Shown in pieces: positions 36,481 through 48,430 of a stretch of DNA of 64,000 nucleotides (position 1 is its first letter; the number at the start of each line of letters is the position of its first letter). Below the pieces are notes generated by a model. It did no database searches, was not told the origin of the DNA, and saw only the letters and a program-made list of their open reading frames with translations. Where the stretch lies: positions 41,060,368 through 41,124,367 of the forward strand of contig CM055106.1 in assembly GCA_029204225.1 (NCBI GenBank). The letters run 5' to 3'. The position numbers were made by a program, and so were the translations under genes. This DNA is from Diphasiastrum complanatum. Taxonomy: Eukaryota; Streptophyta; Lycopodiopsida; Lycopodiales; Lycopodiaceae.

Positions 36481-36599
36481 CCCTTACCGATTCTCATCAA
36501 GAGATACATTGACTACTTGGTGATAACGCAATTATGTAATCTATTGATCTAGAAGGTGGTAAATAATGAGGTCTTCAACTAGGAAAACATTTTTGAATT

Positions 36600-37200
36600 C
36601 AACTATGATCTTACTCTTTTCAATTTGTTCCTCATCTAAATTCAATAATGTAAAAAATTTAGGAAATTCACAACTATTTAGATGCATTTCAAAAAACCCA
36701 AAATGGGGTTATAAAACAAAGAATAGAGCTTCATATCGTGAATAAATTTTTTTATTATATTAGCCATTAAAACCATCTTAGATAGATGGACATATATCTC
36801 TCCAAACAATGTAACTACTTTATTTTCTTTTTGAAATGAGAGCACATGCTTCTCAAAATCAATATCAGAAGATCTTCTAAATGATTACTCATAGCCTAAA
36901 AATATATACGTATGTGCTAAATCTAAAACATGAAAATCAACTAATTATCTATAGCCTTTGAATAAAAAATGTGAGCTTCGGAACTCTGACTTTCCAAGTC
37001 TCCAACTCTGCACCTTAAGCTAGATATACTTTATATCTATGATTGTCGGCTTCAATTTCCAAGTCGAGTTTTTGTACAAGACGAGAATTAATGAAATTAT
37101 GAGTTGAAACACTATCCACTAATATACTTCTTGATCACACTCATAATCAATCAGGTTAATCTCCAACTTTAGATTTTCCTTATCTTGAAGTTTGCTAAGA
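36600..37200 (-). pseudogene. Ty3/gypsy protease remnant
   Basis: Minus strand near 37125-37050 encodes LVDSVSTHNFINSRLVQKLD, the gypsy retropepsin active-site block with DSG changed to DSV. Downstream, DFEKHVLSFQKENKVVTLFG fits a decayed continuation. No reverse transcriptase remains. Confidence 0.6.
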
Positions 37201-37279
37201 CTTTTCCTACTAGAAAAAATGTCTAGTGTTACGGACAATCACATAGAAAATAAATGTCCTCAATTGAAAAAATGAATAG

Positions 37280-37707
37280 AAACCAATATTTGCCATCTGT
37301 GCAATTCGCCTGATCATGAGACTGCTTTTTGCCACTTTAATCCGAGCATTGTCTAGCAACGATATGCCCAGATGGGATATTGGAAACCTTTTTATGGATG
37401 GAATTCGACAGCCAAATCTCGTCTTGGATATCCGAAACGACTAGCATTACCAGCCCCACCAACGCAACTGGCTCCTCCTGCTAATCTGATGGAACCAGAA
37501 CCTTACAAAGGTACCCAGCAATGGAATTACAATAATAATCATGAGAGCGAACCTTTGGAGCAATATGCTATTTATGTTGTCGCACAACAACAGACATCTA
37601 GAAATTGGACCACAACACCACTTGGATGCTTTGCATGTGGAGAAAATCACGGAGTTGCAGAATTTTTTAACTTTAAGCAAGCTTACATAAAGGCCATGTT
37701 AAAATAA
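37280..37707 (+). pseudogene. Gag-like fragment with CCHC zinc knuckle
   Basis: Plus strand 37290-37335 reads CHLCNSPDHETAFC, a canonical C-X2-C-X4-H-X4-C knuckle. A stop follows, and an open frame (37372-37707, 111 residues) carries a Pro/Gln/Asn-rich middle and a second knuckle-like CFACGENHG lacking its last Cys. Gag of an LTR element is the likeliest source. Its family and partner pol are not evident; the neighbouring gypsy protease lies on the other strand. Confidence 0.5.
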
Positions 37708-38012
37708 AAAAGAGGACAAGTCTTCATGTATATCAAGAAATATTCCATCCAATTTGAGAATTAGAAGATCAAATCCTCGCAAATTTTTAATAAATAACTC
37801 TGAAAACAATTCAAATTTCAATACTCAATTCAAAAAAAGATAATAGCTTGCAACTCAAGTTTTCAAAAATTTTGAAACACTTTTATAGATGGTTTTCCAT
37901 TGCGATCTTGGATTCAATCAAGACGAATAGGACGACAATACAACATTTCGAAGCGTATTCTGACAAAGGTTACTATGCAATACGTAACCTATTTTTCGAT
38001 TATTGAAAAACT

Positions 38013-38485
38013 ATGTCTCGAACAGAATTGAATGCCATCAACACAGGCCTGGGGAGACAACTTGGCCATCTCTCCGACACAGGAGCTCGACTGACAGACG
38101 ATCCTATCACAATTGAAAATGTTTTGAAGATCTTGAAACGAGAAACTATCAACACATCGATTACGACAACAACTAACACGCATCAGGTTCATATCCTTTA
38201 ATCATTCTTATGTACAGTTTGCCTACAATGCATTTTATACACAAATGTAAATACAAACTTGCAATTAACAAATAACAGACGATAACTCTCGAATATCCAC
38301 AACCGATATCACAACGATATTTCTCTAGCAAAGAGGTATGTCAAGTTAATAATATTTTTTGTTCGAAATAAATATTTTTCGATCATAAAAAAGAACCCAT
38401 TAATTTTCAATATTCTTCGCAGGATCTGACACCACCACCACCACCGAAACGACTACGAGCAAGTTCATCACAATCCACAAAATAA
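38013..38485 (+). CDS. Small two-exon ORF, palindrome 2 copy
   Basis: Exon 1 38013-38186 encodes 58 residues starting MSRTELNAINTGLGRQLG. The intron is 38187-38422 (236 bp, GT...AG). Exon 2 encodes DLTPPPPPKRLRASSSQSTK and a stop. Intron length, splice sites and the Pro-rich basic tail agree with 20405-20869. Unspliced reading stops at 38201. Function unknown. Confidence 0.45.
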
Positions 38486-38748
38486 TCTCTCAAATAGGCA
38501 AGCTAATCTATAGAAAAAAAACAACAAATTTTGACAGACGCATGCGACAACGTGCTCACAAACCACCGAAAGGGATGGTCTATGACAAAACTTGCGACGA
38601 TTTTTTTGAAGCTCAGATATTAGAAATTGTTAATGATTCTTTGATTGCAAATAGATTAGAAAAAATGTATATCAAAATATTTAGATCTCAAAATATAAGA
38701 ATTTGTAATAACTTTAGCGATCGTCCATCACTCTCACGCAAATATTGA
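38452..38748 (+). pseudogene. GIY-YIG nuclease, palindrome 2 copy, active site lost
   Basis: The frame is still open and runs TTTSKFITIHKI to the C-terminal LEKMYIKIFRSQ block. However, the YIG motif has become YRK and the GIY-side motif is TIH, so it should be inactive. No ATG at the start (ACG). A short deletion (YFDYF region) is also seen relative to 22270-22605. Confidence 0.75.
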
Positions 38749-39765
38749 TATTTGAAACGTCGATCTCACATGAAAATTTTTGACACATTTTATTGATTCG
38801 TAATCTTAATATAAATTCATAATTTTATTTTTTTGATATTTTGAATAATTATGCATTTTTTCCTTTAAATGATGTAGAGTTTTTATTTTACGTTTATAGA
38901 AACCACGATTTTGTCAAGATATTCAAACTTAGTTGAACAACATTGCCATTAGCAATTAAAATTCGTTAAAAGATATTATCAGCTAGCAACTATTTCAACT
39001 TCGACCTTGTTCTTGATCATTATTAATTTGAAATGTTTTGATTTTTAAAAAAAATCTCATAATACATTTCTGTAATTACTAATTGTGTGAGAATGACATT
39101 TTTGTGTTTAATAGACACATAAATAATGCTTTTATAATTTGTTATTTCATGTTCTTTTTCAAAATGCAATTTTTTTTAAGTTACGACATAATGACATCAA
39201 ACATACATGGGTCGAATACAATAATCAATTATCATTACATGCAATTCACTCTTTCAATTTATGTTTGACTCAAATAAGGACAAACATAAATTGTAAATAG
39301 TGAATTGCATGTCATAATGATAATTGATTTTTGTACTCGACCCATGTATGCAATTTGATGTTGTTATGTTGTAACTTAAAAAACTTGCATTTTGAAATGG
39401 AAAATGAAATAACAAATTATAAAAGCATTATCTATGTGTCTATTAAACATAGAAATGTCATTCTCAAAAAGGTTTGTAATCACACAATTAGTAATTACAT
39501 AAATGTGTGTTGGGATTTTTTTAGAAAATCAAAACATTTCAAATCAATAATGATAAAAACATAATTGAAATAGTTGCTAGTTAATAATACCTTTTAACTA
39601 ATTTTGATTGCTAATGGCAACATTTTTTTCAACTGAGTTTGAATATCTTGGCAAAATCATGATTTCTATGAACGTAAAATAAAAACTCTGCATCATTTAA
39701 AGGGAAAAAGATAAATTTATTCAAAATATTGCAGAAGAATTCATTAATAACTGAATTTATATTGG

Positions 39766-42700
39766 ATGTACTTCATAACCTTTGTTAGCGCTTTCCAATG
39801 AGTTAAGCCTGGATTTGATAGGAACTGACTAAGTAAACTGATCGAATATGCAAGGTCTGAAATCATTGCGTACATCAATGAGCCGATGATAGATTGAAAC
39901 GGATAGCATTTCATTTTCTCCTTTTCTACCTCAGTTTGAGGAGACTGTTCCTTTGATAATTTTAGTCCAGGGTCGAGTGAAAAGTAACTTGGTTTGCAGT
40001 TGGCCATACCATACTTTTCCAGCACATTGTTGAGATATCGTTGCTAATTGATAAAAACCAATCTGCTGGGTCGATCTCGTTGGATTTGGATTCTGAGACA
40101 ATAGTGCGCTGGACCCATGTCAGTCATCTTGTATTCTTGGGCCAGCATGCATTTGGTATCCTTCATCAGATTCAGATCGTTACTAAATAGTAGTGTATCA
40201 TCTACATAGAGAGTGATGATGATGAAGTAATCTGATACAAACTTGAAGTAGACATTCGAGTCTGCTGCGTTTGGAATAAAACCATTATTTGTTAGAAACG
40301 TGTTGATCTTCTGGAACCAGGCTTTGGGTGATTGTTTCAGCCCGTAGAGAACCTTGTGGATTTTGCATACAAGGTGCTTTTGATTGTCCTTGAGTTTGTA
40401 TCCCTCTGGCTGCGACATATAAATTTTCTCTTCAATGGTTCCGTTGAGGAAAGGTGTCTGGACATCCATCTGGTGGACTTCAAGATCTGTTGAGGAGTAG
40501 GCGGATTGAAGCATGTTTGACAACTGTGCTGAAAGTTTCAGAATAATTCAGATCTGGAATTTGGAAAGCCTTTGGCGACTAGTCTGGCCTTGTAACGATT
40601 TAGCTTTTCTCCAGTATCGTATGTCGCCTTGAATATCCATTTGTATGGATTTGGTTTCCAGTCCTTTGGCAGCTCAGTGACTATCCATGTTTGATTTTCC
40701 ATCAGATAATCGAATTCGGTGTCCATCGCTGCTTTCCACTAATCAACATCAGGAGTAGACATTGCCTCAAAAACGGTGGTTGGTTCCTGCACAAAGTAGC
40801 AGGTCGGATCATCCATAAATTTGGATGGAGGCTGTCTGGACTTGTTCGACCTTCTGGTTTGAACTTCGGTCCTCTGATGTGTGTTGACTAGATTCTGACT
40901 CATTGTTTGAGTCAGTGTCGCTTTTCTACAGTTGAATCCCTGGATCGAAATTTGCGTGCTTGATCCCGGGATCGGATTTGTCAGCAACTTTTTCCTTGTG
41001 GTCGATGAACTGGTCTTCTATAAAAATGACATCTCTAATGGTGAATGCCTTCTCAATATCCAAATTGTAGAGCTTGTATGCCTTGTGATATGGAAAATAG
41101 CTGATGAAAATCGTTTTTCTGCTTTTGTCATCTAGCTTTCTTCTTAGATCTTTTGGAATCTGAACAAAAGTCATGCATCCAAACACTCGAATATTTTTGA
41201 GTGATGGTTTCGATCACGTCCATACCTCATAAGGTGTCTTGCCATTCAGGGCTTTGGTGATGGATCGATTTTGTAAATAGGCAGCTGTTGTAACAGCTTC
41301 TGCCCAAAATTTCTTTGGAAGAGAGGCATGGGCCAGCATGCTCTTGGCACTTTTGATGAGTGTCCGATTCTTCTATTCAGCTACACAATTGGACTGAGGT
41401 GAGTAGTTGGGTGTAAAATGTTGATGTATCACATTGGCCTTGCAGAACTCCTTGAATATTGTGGAGATATACTCTCCCCCCCTCCATCTGTGCGTAGAGC
41501 TTCGATCTTCCTCTGAGTCTGATTTTCTACAGACGCTTTGTGCTGCTTGAAGAATTTGAACACTTTGAATTTGTTCTTCATATAGTTAGTAGCAGTCCTT
41601 CGAGAGAAGTTATCGATGAAGGTTAGAAAATAGAGAGTTCTCTGTGTGGAAGCAATCTGCATCGGGCCACAAATGTCGTTGTGTACAAGGTCAAGCCAAC
41701 CTTTGGAAGTATGAACTGAATCTGAAATGAAGGGACTTCTTGCATGCTTGCTGATAATACAACTTGTGCATGGAGAAGTTGGCTTGCTGACAGAAGGCAG
41801 ATCTTGTACTAGTCTCTGAGCAGACATTTGCTGAATACTATTGAAATTGAAGTGGCTAAGTCTGAAATGTCACAGCATATCAGTTGATTCAGAAGTGACT
41901 GTATGAAGAGCTTGACTGTTAGAAGAGTAACAGTGGTTGAGTTTGTAGAGATAACCACTTCTTCTTCCGAAGGCTAGAACCTTCCGGGATTTGTCAAAAA
42001 TTGTGCAACCTTCTGTATCAAATTCGACCTTTCGACCTGAATCGGTGATTCTGCTAATTGAGAGCAGATTCTTGGTTAGATTTGGAATGTGGAGAACGTT
42101 GGACATCAACTTTGACTTCACCTTTCTAGAAATCGACTCTGACTGTTCCTTCATCTTCGATTGAATGTGATGAGTTGTCTCCAAGTTGCACAACTCTTGT
42201 ATGGGTGAATGACTTGTAGTCCTTGAACCAATCACAATGGTGAGTCATGTGTTGAGTTGCTCCAGAATCTAGATACCAAAAATCGATATCCTGTTGTTCT
42301 CCAACTTTGGTCATGAAAGCTGTTTCATCTTCTTCTTATTGTTGAATTGAGTAACTGGTTGTAACATTGTGTGCTTGTTGTTGGAGCCGCTTCTTCTTTT
42401 CGTTGTTGTACTTCAAAGTTCGACAGTCCTTGATTTCGTGGCCAATCCTCTTATAGTATCTGTAGAATAGTTTCTGCACTAATTGAAATGATAAAGAACT
42501 TGAATTCGATCCTAAACCAGAATTTGGTCCAATCTGCATGTTGCTCTTCTTGTCAATATAACCTGACTTTGTAGATCTCTTGGATCTAAACTTCTGATTT
42601 TTGGAATAGCTCGAGGATCTGATCCTGAGCCTGAGGAGGATGTTGATCTTGTATGAGCAGCAAAATCACTCTTGACATAGTGAGGTGCTCGAAATTGCCA

Positions 42701-43270
42701 TGACTCAATTCTCGTAGGCTTAAGGTAAACTCGTTAATAGAGTCATGAGAGTATCAGAATCTTCTATGACTGAGCCAGTTGCAGTTATTTGCGTCAGACA
42801 TTCTTAGGGTGAAAAATTTCTTCAAATGTAACTTGAAAGTCACATCCCTGATATTGTAGAGGGTTGCTAGGATGTCCCATGCATTCTTAGCAGTCTGAAA
42901 AACACGTATGTGCTTAATCTGAGTATCTTTGATGATGAGGGTGATCATGGCAAATGCTTTGCCATCTCTCAATCTTCACTTGGTGATGTTGGCTGCATCA
43001 CCTTGTGGTTTGAGCTTTGTGCCATCAAGGATGTTCCACAGTTCTTTGGCTAGTAGTATAACCTTCATCTTGAATTTCCAGAGATGGTAGTTATCTCCAT
43101 CGAGTTTGTCAATGACAGATGAACTAGATGATGGATCCATTCTGAATGAACGAGATCGTTGGTAGAAACAACGATTGTCAGAATATTGTTAGCTGCTCAT
43201 TTGCTAGAGAGACGTCTTGGTAGAAACAAGACTGATAATCCGCAGTAGATATGCAGATTACTAAACTGCC
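39766..43270 (-). pseudogene. Copia C gag-pol, truncated at RNase H
   Basis: Minus-strand order: gag (42972-42754, KHIRVFQTAKNAWDILATLY), knuckle remnant YRYYKRIGHEIKDC (42460, both first Cys changed to Tyr), protease WYLDSGATQHMT (42280), VLHIPNLTKNLLSISRITD (42090), integrase (41827-41429, LVHNDICGPM, ALRTDGGGE), FGCMTF (41180), reverse transcriptase (40726-40044, YKWIFKATYD, LDVQ-type MDVQTPFLNG, YVDDTLLF near 40205) and the block GSLMYAM (39890). It stops at 39766 directly against the palindrome 2 arm; the rest of RNase H and the 3' LTR are gone. Several frameshifts. Confidence 0.9.
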
Positions 43271-43283
43271 TGCTCTGATACCA
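43271..43283 (-). other. Primer binding site of copia C
   Basis: Minus strand TGGTATCAGAGCA directly after the LTR end ...ACGACA; initiator tRNA-Met type. Confidence 0.92.
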
Positions 43284-43444
43284 TGTCGTAAAAAGTGGGG
43301 ACATGCAACGGAAGCTTGAACGTGGTCGTCTAGGAACGGAAACGCAACAGTTAGTAGCAGAAATATTCAAGATGAATCATTCATACAAAACTGCGCAAAT
43401 GAACAATACAGTAGTGAGACAACAATTGCACTCTGATTAATATA

Positions 43445-43865
43445 TCCCGAAGGTGCCTTCAAAACGAAAGCATAGAAATGCGAAAAAAGCGACAATGCCT
43501 TTAAAATGGATTTTGGTCAGAGTGTCGCATTTTTTTGCAAGGTGCGAAAAAGGCGAAAAACTCGATAGTGCCTTAAAAATGAAATTTGATCACATTGTCG
43601 TATTTTTCCCGAAGGTGCGAAAAATGTAAAAAATTCGACAGTGCCTTTAATATGAAATTTGGTCATAGTGTCGCACTTTTTCCGAAGGTGCGAAAAATGC
43701 AAAAAACCCGACAGTGCCTTAAAAATGAATTTTGGTCATAGTGTCGCATTTTTTTTTGAAAGTGCGAAAATTGCAAAAAAGGCGAAAGTGCCTTAAAATG
43801 AGTAAGGCGCAAAAAATCCCTAAGGTACGAAAAAGGTGAAAAAAGCGACAGTGCCTTAAAACGAA
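43445..43865. repeat. Minisatellite of ~72 bp units in the copia C LTR
   Basis: Five to six units with the core AAGGTGCGAAAAA...GACAGTGCCTT...GGTCATAGTGTCGCA, at about 43535, 43609, 43681, 43753 and 43820. The same core occurs once in copia A LTRs. Confidence 0.88.
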
Positions 43866-43907
43866 AATATTTTAAGAAAAAACGAAGCTTTGGAAGAATC
43901 AGCTACT

Positions 43908-43961
43908 AATCCAGCTGTCATGGTGGATTCCACCATAATGTCTTACTAAGACAGCTGGATT
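43908..43961. repeat. Nested hairpin
   Basis: Outer perfect 12 bp arms (AATCCAGCTGTC and its complement) enclose an inner 8 bp hairpin ATGGTGGA/TCCACCAT. Located 85 bp from the inner boundary of the right arm. Confidence 0.9.
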
Positions 43962-44045
43962 TTGCAAATACAAATTCTGATAAAAATTGTGCTAGTGAAG
44001 ATGCCTCCAAAACACAAGGAAAACCAAAGAACACAGCATTACTTG

Positions 44046-45765
44046 CTTATGAAGAACTCATGATGAAGATAATGATCAATCTAACACTGCAGCAACAGAA
44101 ACATATGGATTCCTTTGAAGTAAGTTCATTCTCGAATAATTTTTAGCTTGTTTTTATTTTGTTCTTAGTTACCTATGAAGAACTCAGATGTAGATGATCG
44201 ATCTGAAGTTGCAGCACCTGGAACATATGGATTGCTTTGATGTCAGTGCACAGAACTAGCACATTATTTGTATACTTTATGTAGGGACTTCTACCACCAT
44301 CAAAATCAACATTCCAATAAGGACCAGACAGTACAAAAAGTAAGACGACCATGCAACTCCGACGCTGACACTTCAGGAGGAACACCTCCAGAAGCCGACT
44401 GAAATGACTGTTTTATTATCGTGGAACTCGCCCCGTAAGCGCACCCATAAGGGCAAAGCTCCTATTGCAAATACATCTTCAGCATAAGCAAGAGATAGAA
44501 GCATAAAATGCAAAGTATTCAGACCTTAATTTAGGTTGGAGAGGCAACTTGGCCTTGAGAATCGAAATGGATTCCGCACTCGTAATGACATGCTTTCTCG
44601 ATAGAACCATTTCACAACAATTCGACTAGAATAACCTCAGATGATTCCAAATCACCACTGATAATTCTGGTTAGTAGCGGAGTGCAACCCCTCGAGACAG
44701 CTCATCATTGGCAATGTTGATATACGCACTCATTTGACAATTCCGTGCGCCCTGGACACATGCAAATCGAAGAGGGTGGTAATATAAATTCATGGCTTGT
44801 GCCAAAAATTAATCAAGGATATGCAAAAAACTGTAGTACTCTAGCTTTGTGTCTGGATCCTCACAGAATCATAGGTGCATGCGTTCAGTTCACATGGCAA
44901 ACGTTTTACAGATATAACAAAAGAGTATAATAACAACAACGACACGCTTAATACCTTGGCGGCAGCACATGGGATGTATATTATTTGAACTTTGGCAAGT
45001 GTAAGCAATATCCTAATGTATCTGCCTGCTAGAGCCACAAGGATAAAACACTACAAATTAGAAGCCATGCAAAGAAAGAATGAGAAACCAGATTCCCTCG
45101 ATTGCCTTCTACTATCCATGACGTCGTGATTGAACCAAAAGCCCCAATACTTTTCAAAGCAATAGATCAATAGCCAAGCAATAAGCTGGCTAGGGTTTCA
45201 TATCTGCTGCTTATGACAATGCCATCCACTGGATACACAATTAAGCAGTCAGTAATAGGGTTTAGGTAATAGGATTTCTGTATCTGCTTTCTGCATAACG
45301 AGATGCGCAGCGAGGCCGAATGATCATCGTTCTTTGTCTTCCAAATACTTCATTCATCTGCACAACAAAAATGCATGGTTGCGAGCGATGCATACACCAA
45401 ATTCCGCAGCCAAAGGTAAACGGTAACAAGCCCATTGAAGCAATCTGCATACGGCCTCATCATTGAAATCGAAATACATACCTATTAACATAGCATTACC
45501 AAAACACGATCGTGTTTGTAACAGGACAGATAGATGTAGCATAGAGACAATTGAGCATATATAGAAGCAAAACATGAGCCTGCCCTTTCCTGAGAAGGCC
45601 TCCCTTCCCTTCGCCATTGTTCTTTAACTGGTAAAAAGCTTGTTTATATAGGACGAAGGGAGGAAAAGCTGACGAGCTTATTGAGGTTATTGTATTTAAA
45701 GGGCCCGATAAAGTCCCCTAAAGGGCCGACCCAAAATTTCATACATGCATATACATAGACAAAAA
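44046..45765 (-). pseudogene. Gene-like unit R2 (truncated copy)
   Basis: Mirror of L2 with coordinates summing to 62,537 and almost no differences, but cut at 44046, so it lacks the 3' quarter present in L2 and R1. The frame MAKGREAFSGKGR... (45617-45354) is unchanged. On the plus strand at 44056-44237 are two similar exon-like segments separated by a 49 bp GT-AG interval (44120-44168). Confidence 0.5.
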
Positions 45766-46071
45766 TGTTACAAGAGTATTTTGTTTCTCACAAATGATGT
45801 TTATACTTTTGAATGTTCTTGTGGAATGTGAAATCATTTTTTGCTTTTTCATGAAGGAAAAGGAGGTGCCTCATAGAATGTAATTCTTGTGCCTCCTTTT
45901 TTCTCAAATTTTTTTACATGCATCTTCCACATCCCAGAAGGTGCATGTAAATAAGAATTTACGGCAAAAAATGAAAAAGGTGACAAATGTGAACTGTGCG
46001 AAACTTAGTTCAAATATGCAGACTATGAGAAACTTAGTTAAAAAAATGTAGACTGTGCGAAACTTAGTTAA

Positions 46072-46937
46072 AAAATGCAGCAGTCATTGTGCAGCTCATC
46101 AGATGGAATCGTCGGACACAATTTTCTCGAAAAAAAACTCAAAAAAAAGTTAGAGAACTCGAAAAATTTCTGAGAAACTCGAAAATCTCGAAAAAAATAC
46201 AAAAACCATAATTTCAAAGGGTGCAATTTTTGGATAGATTGCTCGTGTGAGGTGGTCATCAGCTCGAAATTTTTTGAACAAACTCGAAAATGAAAATTTA
46301 AAAAATTCTCGAAAAGACATGAAAAACTCGAAAAAAAAATCAAAAATTCAAAAAACTGGAGAAAAACGTCAGATGGAAGTTTCTAAGAAAAACTCAAAAA
46401 TTTCAAAAACTCGAAAATCTGAAATAAGAGCAAATGCAAATTATTGTCGAATGCACATTTATTGTAGGTCAGCAAATGCAAAATTTATTATACAGTGAAA
46501 AAACTCGAATTTTTTTTTCTGGCGGTGCAAAACAACGGCGCCACGGTGGAAACTCTAAAAAAGTGAAGAAACTCAAAAAAATGGAAAAACTGGAGAGACT
46601 TGAAAAAAATGAAATATTTTTGGAAAATAACTTGTCGAATAGAGAAAATGCTCAAATTCCGAAAATTTAAAAAATAGGAAATACCAGACTGAGAAAAGCA
46701 ACGGATGCAGTTGTTTGAGAAAATATTTGCATTGTTTTTAGATTTTTGGCAGTCGTCTGATGCAATCGTCGGATGGGATCATCGGACGCAATTTTTGAAA
46801 AACTCGAAAAAATGCAAAAATCGAAAAGCTCAAAAAATTCAAAAAGCAGCGGATGCAAAAATCGAGAAACTCGAAAGTTCCAAAAAAATCGGACTTTTGA
46901 CTGGCGGTTCCCAAAAACGCAAAATGACGTGATAACT
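46072..46937 (-). repeat. T-rich CGAG block, right-arm copy
   Basis: Mirror of 15600-16465; same motifs, one or two base changes. The three-copy 31 bp repeat is at 45977-46069. Confidence 0.8.
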
Positions 46938-46984
46938 ACAACACCTTTTGTTGCTCATTTCATAAATTAGGGTAAGGCTGCAAG

Positions 46985-47064
46985 CCCGGCAACGGCGCCA
47001 AATGTTTGTCGATTCTAGCACGAGACAGAATCTGATTTTGTCAACATCAGAATCTGTTTCTCTC
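46985..47064 (-). mobile_element. tRNA-Asp-type primer site and short LTR-like end, right copy
   Basis: TGGCGCCGTTGCCGGG on the minus strand (46985-47000) next to a 60 bp TG...CA segment, mirror of 15476-15552. This copy has the standard TTG in the middle of the primer site. Confidence 0.45.
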
Positions 47065-48430
47065 AACCAAGAGCAAGAGCAAATCCAAAGGCAAGGATGC
47101 TGCATTCAAGAAGAATCAAGTCAAAGGTGAAGATCAAGAAGGATCTTCAAGTCCAAGCTCAAGCAAGCCAAAGAAGGATAAGTCGAAGATCAAATGCTAC
47201 TTTTGTGGCAAGATGGGGCACTATGCCTCGGAGTGCTTCAAGAAGAAGCAATCTCAAAGTCAAGAAAAACCTAGGCCAAGAGGAAGAGGAGAGCTCTCAT
47301 GAAGATTCACTCCGATGTCAAGTCTCTCATCTTCAAGCATAAGAGGTGAAGACCCTTGGTGGATAGATAGTGGGGCTAGCTCTCACATGACAAGTAAGAG
47401 TGAGTATTTCTCAAACTTATCTACCTATGATGGACCTATCAAGTCAACCTTTACAACAAATGATTATGCTTGTAAGGTAGAAGGCATAGGATCCATACCT
47501 TTATGCTTGGGATCTTCAAGGAAGATCAAGATTGATGGAGTACTCTTACATTTCTAGTATCACTAAGAACTTGCTTGGTGTAGGACGATTGCTTGACAAT
47601 GGTTTGATTGTGGAGTTCACCACAAATGCATGTAACCTCAAAAAGGATGGCAAGATCATTGCTAGAGGCATAAAATTTGAAAGATTATTCAAATTAGATG
47701 CCTATGTGGACGCTAATATTGTGATGCTAGCCGAGGAGACCAAACTATCCAACCATCAAAGTCCATGGAGGTCATGTGTAAGGAGGAGCTTGCCTTAGGA
47801 CTTCCAAGATCCTTGGCAAAAGAGGAGAAAGTATGTGAACCATGTGCTCTCTCATAAGCACATAAGAAGCCCTTCTCAAGTTCAATGACAAAGACAACTC
47901 ATCAACTTGAGTTGATCCACTCAGATGTACACTTTGCAAGTACAATGTCCAATGGAGGTGCCACCATCTTTGTTACCTTCATAGATGATTACTCAAGGTT
48001 TTGTATTCTATCATCTAAAGCACAAGTATTTGAAAGCTTTCTTAAGTTCAAAACATTTGTTGAGAAGCATCTTGATCAAAAGATCAAAACTTTTAGAAGT
48101 GATAATGATGGAGAATATATCTCCAATGCTTTTAAAGATTTTTGTGATCAAGACATTGTGTGAATGTTTAAAGTCTTAAGGATTGATGCATGTTTACCAA
48201 AATCTTTTTGGGAGAAGCGCTCACTTTGCTAACCATTTGATAAATAGAGTTCCATGTAGCTCTATTGAAGGCAAAACACCCTTTGAAGTCTTGTACGGGA
48301 GAAAGCCAAATCCCAAGGACTTAAAGTGTTTGGATGCATTTGCTATGTGCATACATCTTTGGAGAAAAGGACCAAGGAAGATCCATCATCAATCAAAGGT
48401 ATTATGTTCAAATATGGCAAAGCAAGCAAG
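47065..48430 (+). pseudogene. Copia B, 5' half, right copy
   Basis: Plus-strand mirror of 14106-15475: knuckle CYFCGKMGHYASEC (about 47190-47230), protease WWIDSGASSHMT (about 47360), pre-integrase block (47532-47798), integrase 47885-48163 with LIHSDV and FRSDNDGEYIS (the Glu is intact here, unlike the left arm), and GKTPFEVLYGR (about 48270). A one-base deletion at about 48226 shifts the frame relative to the left arm. It ends at target site GCAAG (48426-48430). Confidence 0.9.

Larger units (their letters stand above)
37850..39765 (+). repeat. Palindrome 2, second copy of the GIY-YIG module
   Basis: Left arm 37850-39267 is homologous to 20235-21725 and carries the small ORF and a GIY-YIG pseudogene. 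The apex is near 39274 with a 13 bp loop. The right arm 39281-39765 is cut off by copia C. The arms have decayed more than palindrome 1, so this copy is older. Presence of the same symmetric structure at two loci shows the palindrome belongs to the mobile module. Confidence 0.88.
43284..44045 (-). repeat. 5' LTR of copia C (truncated)
   Basis: On the minus strand the LTR ends CACTTTTTACGACA at 43284. Its start is not found; it may be cut at the inner boundary of the right arm (44046). It includes a 72 bp tandem repeat and a nested hairpin. Confidence 0.6.

Noticed and set aside
43445-43865. CRISPR-like array
   Set aside because: Units are tandem, about 72 bp, imperfect, with no unique spacers; the context is a copia LTR of a plant genome.
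46985-47000. tRNA-Asp gene
   Set aside because: Only the 16-base 3' end matches; no cloverleaf precedes it. It fits a retroelement primer site.
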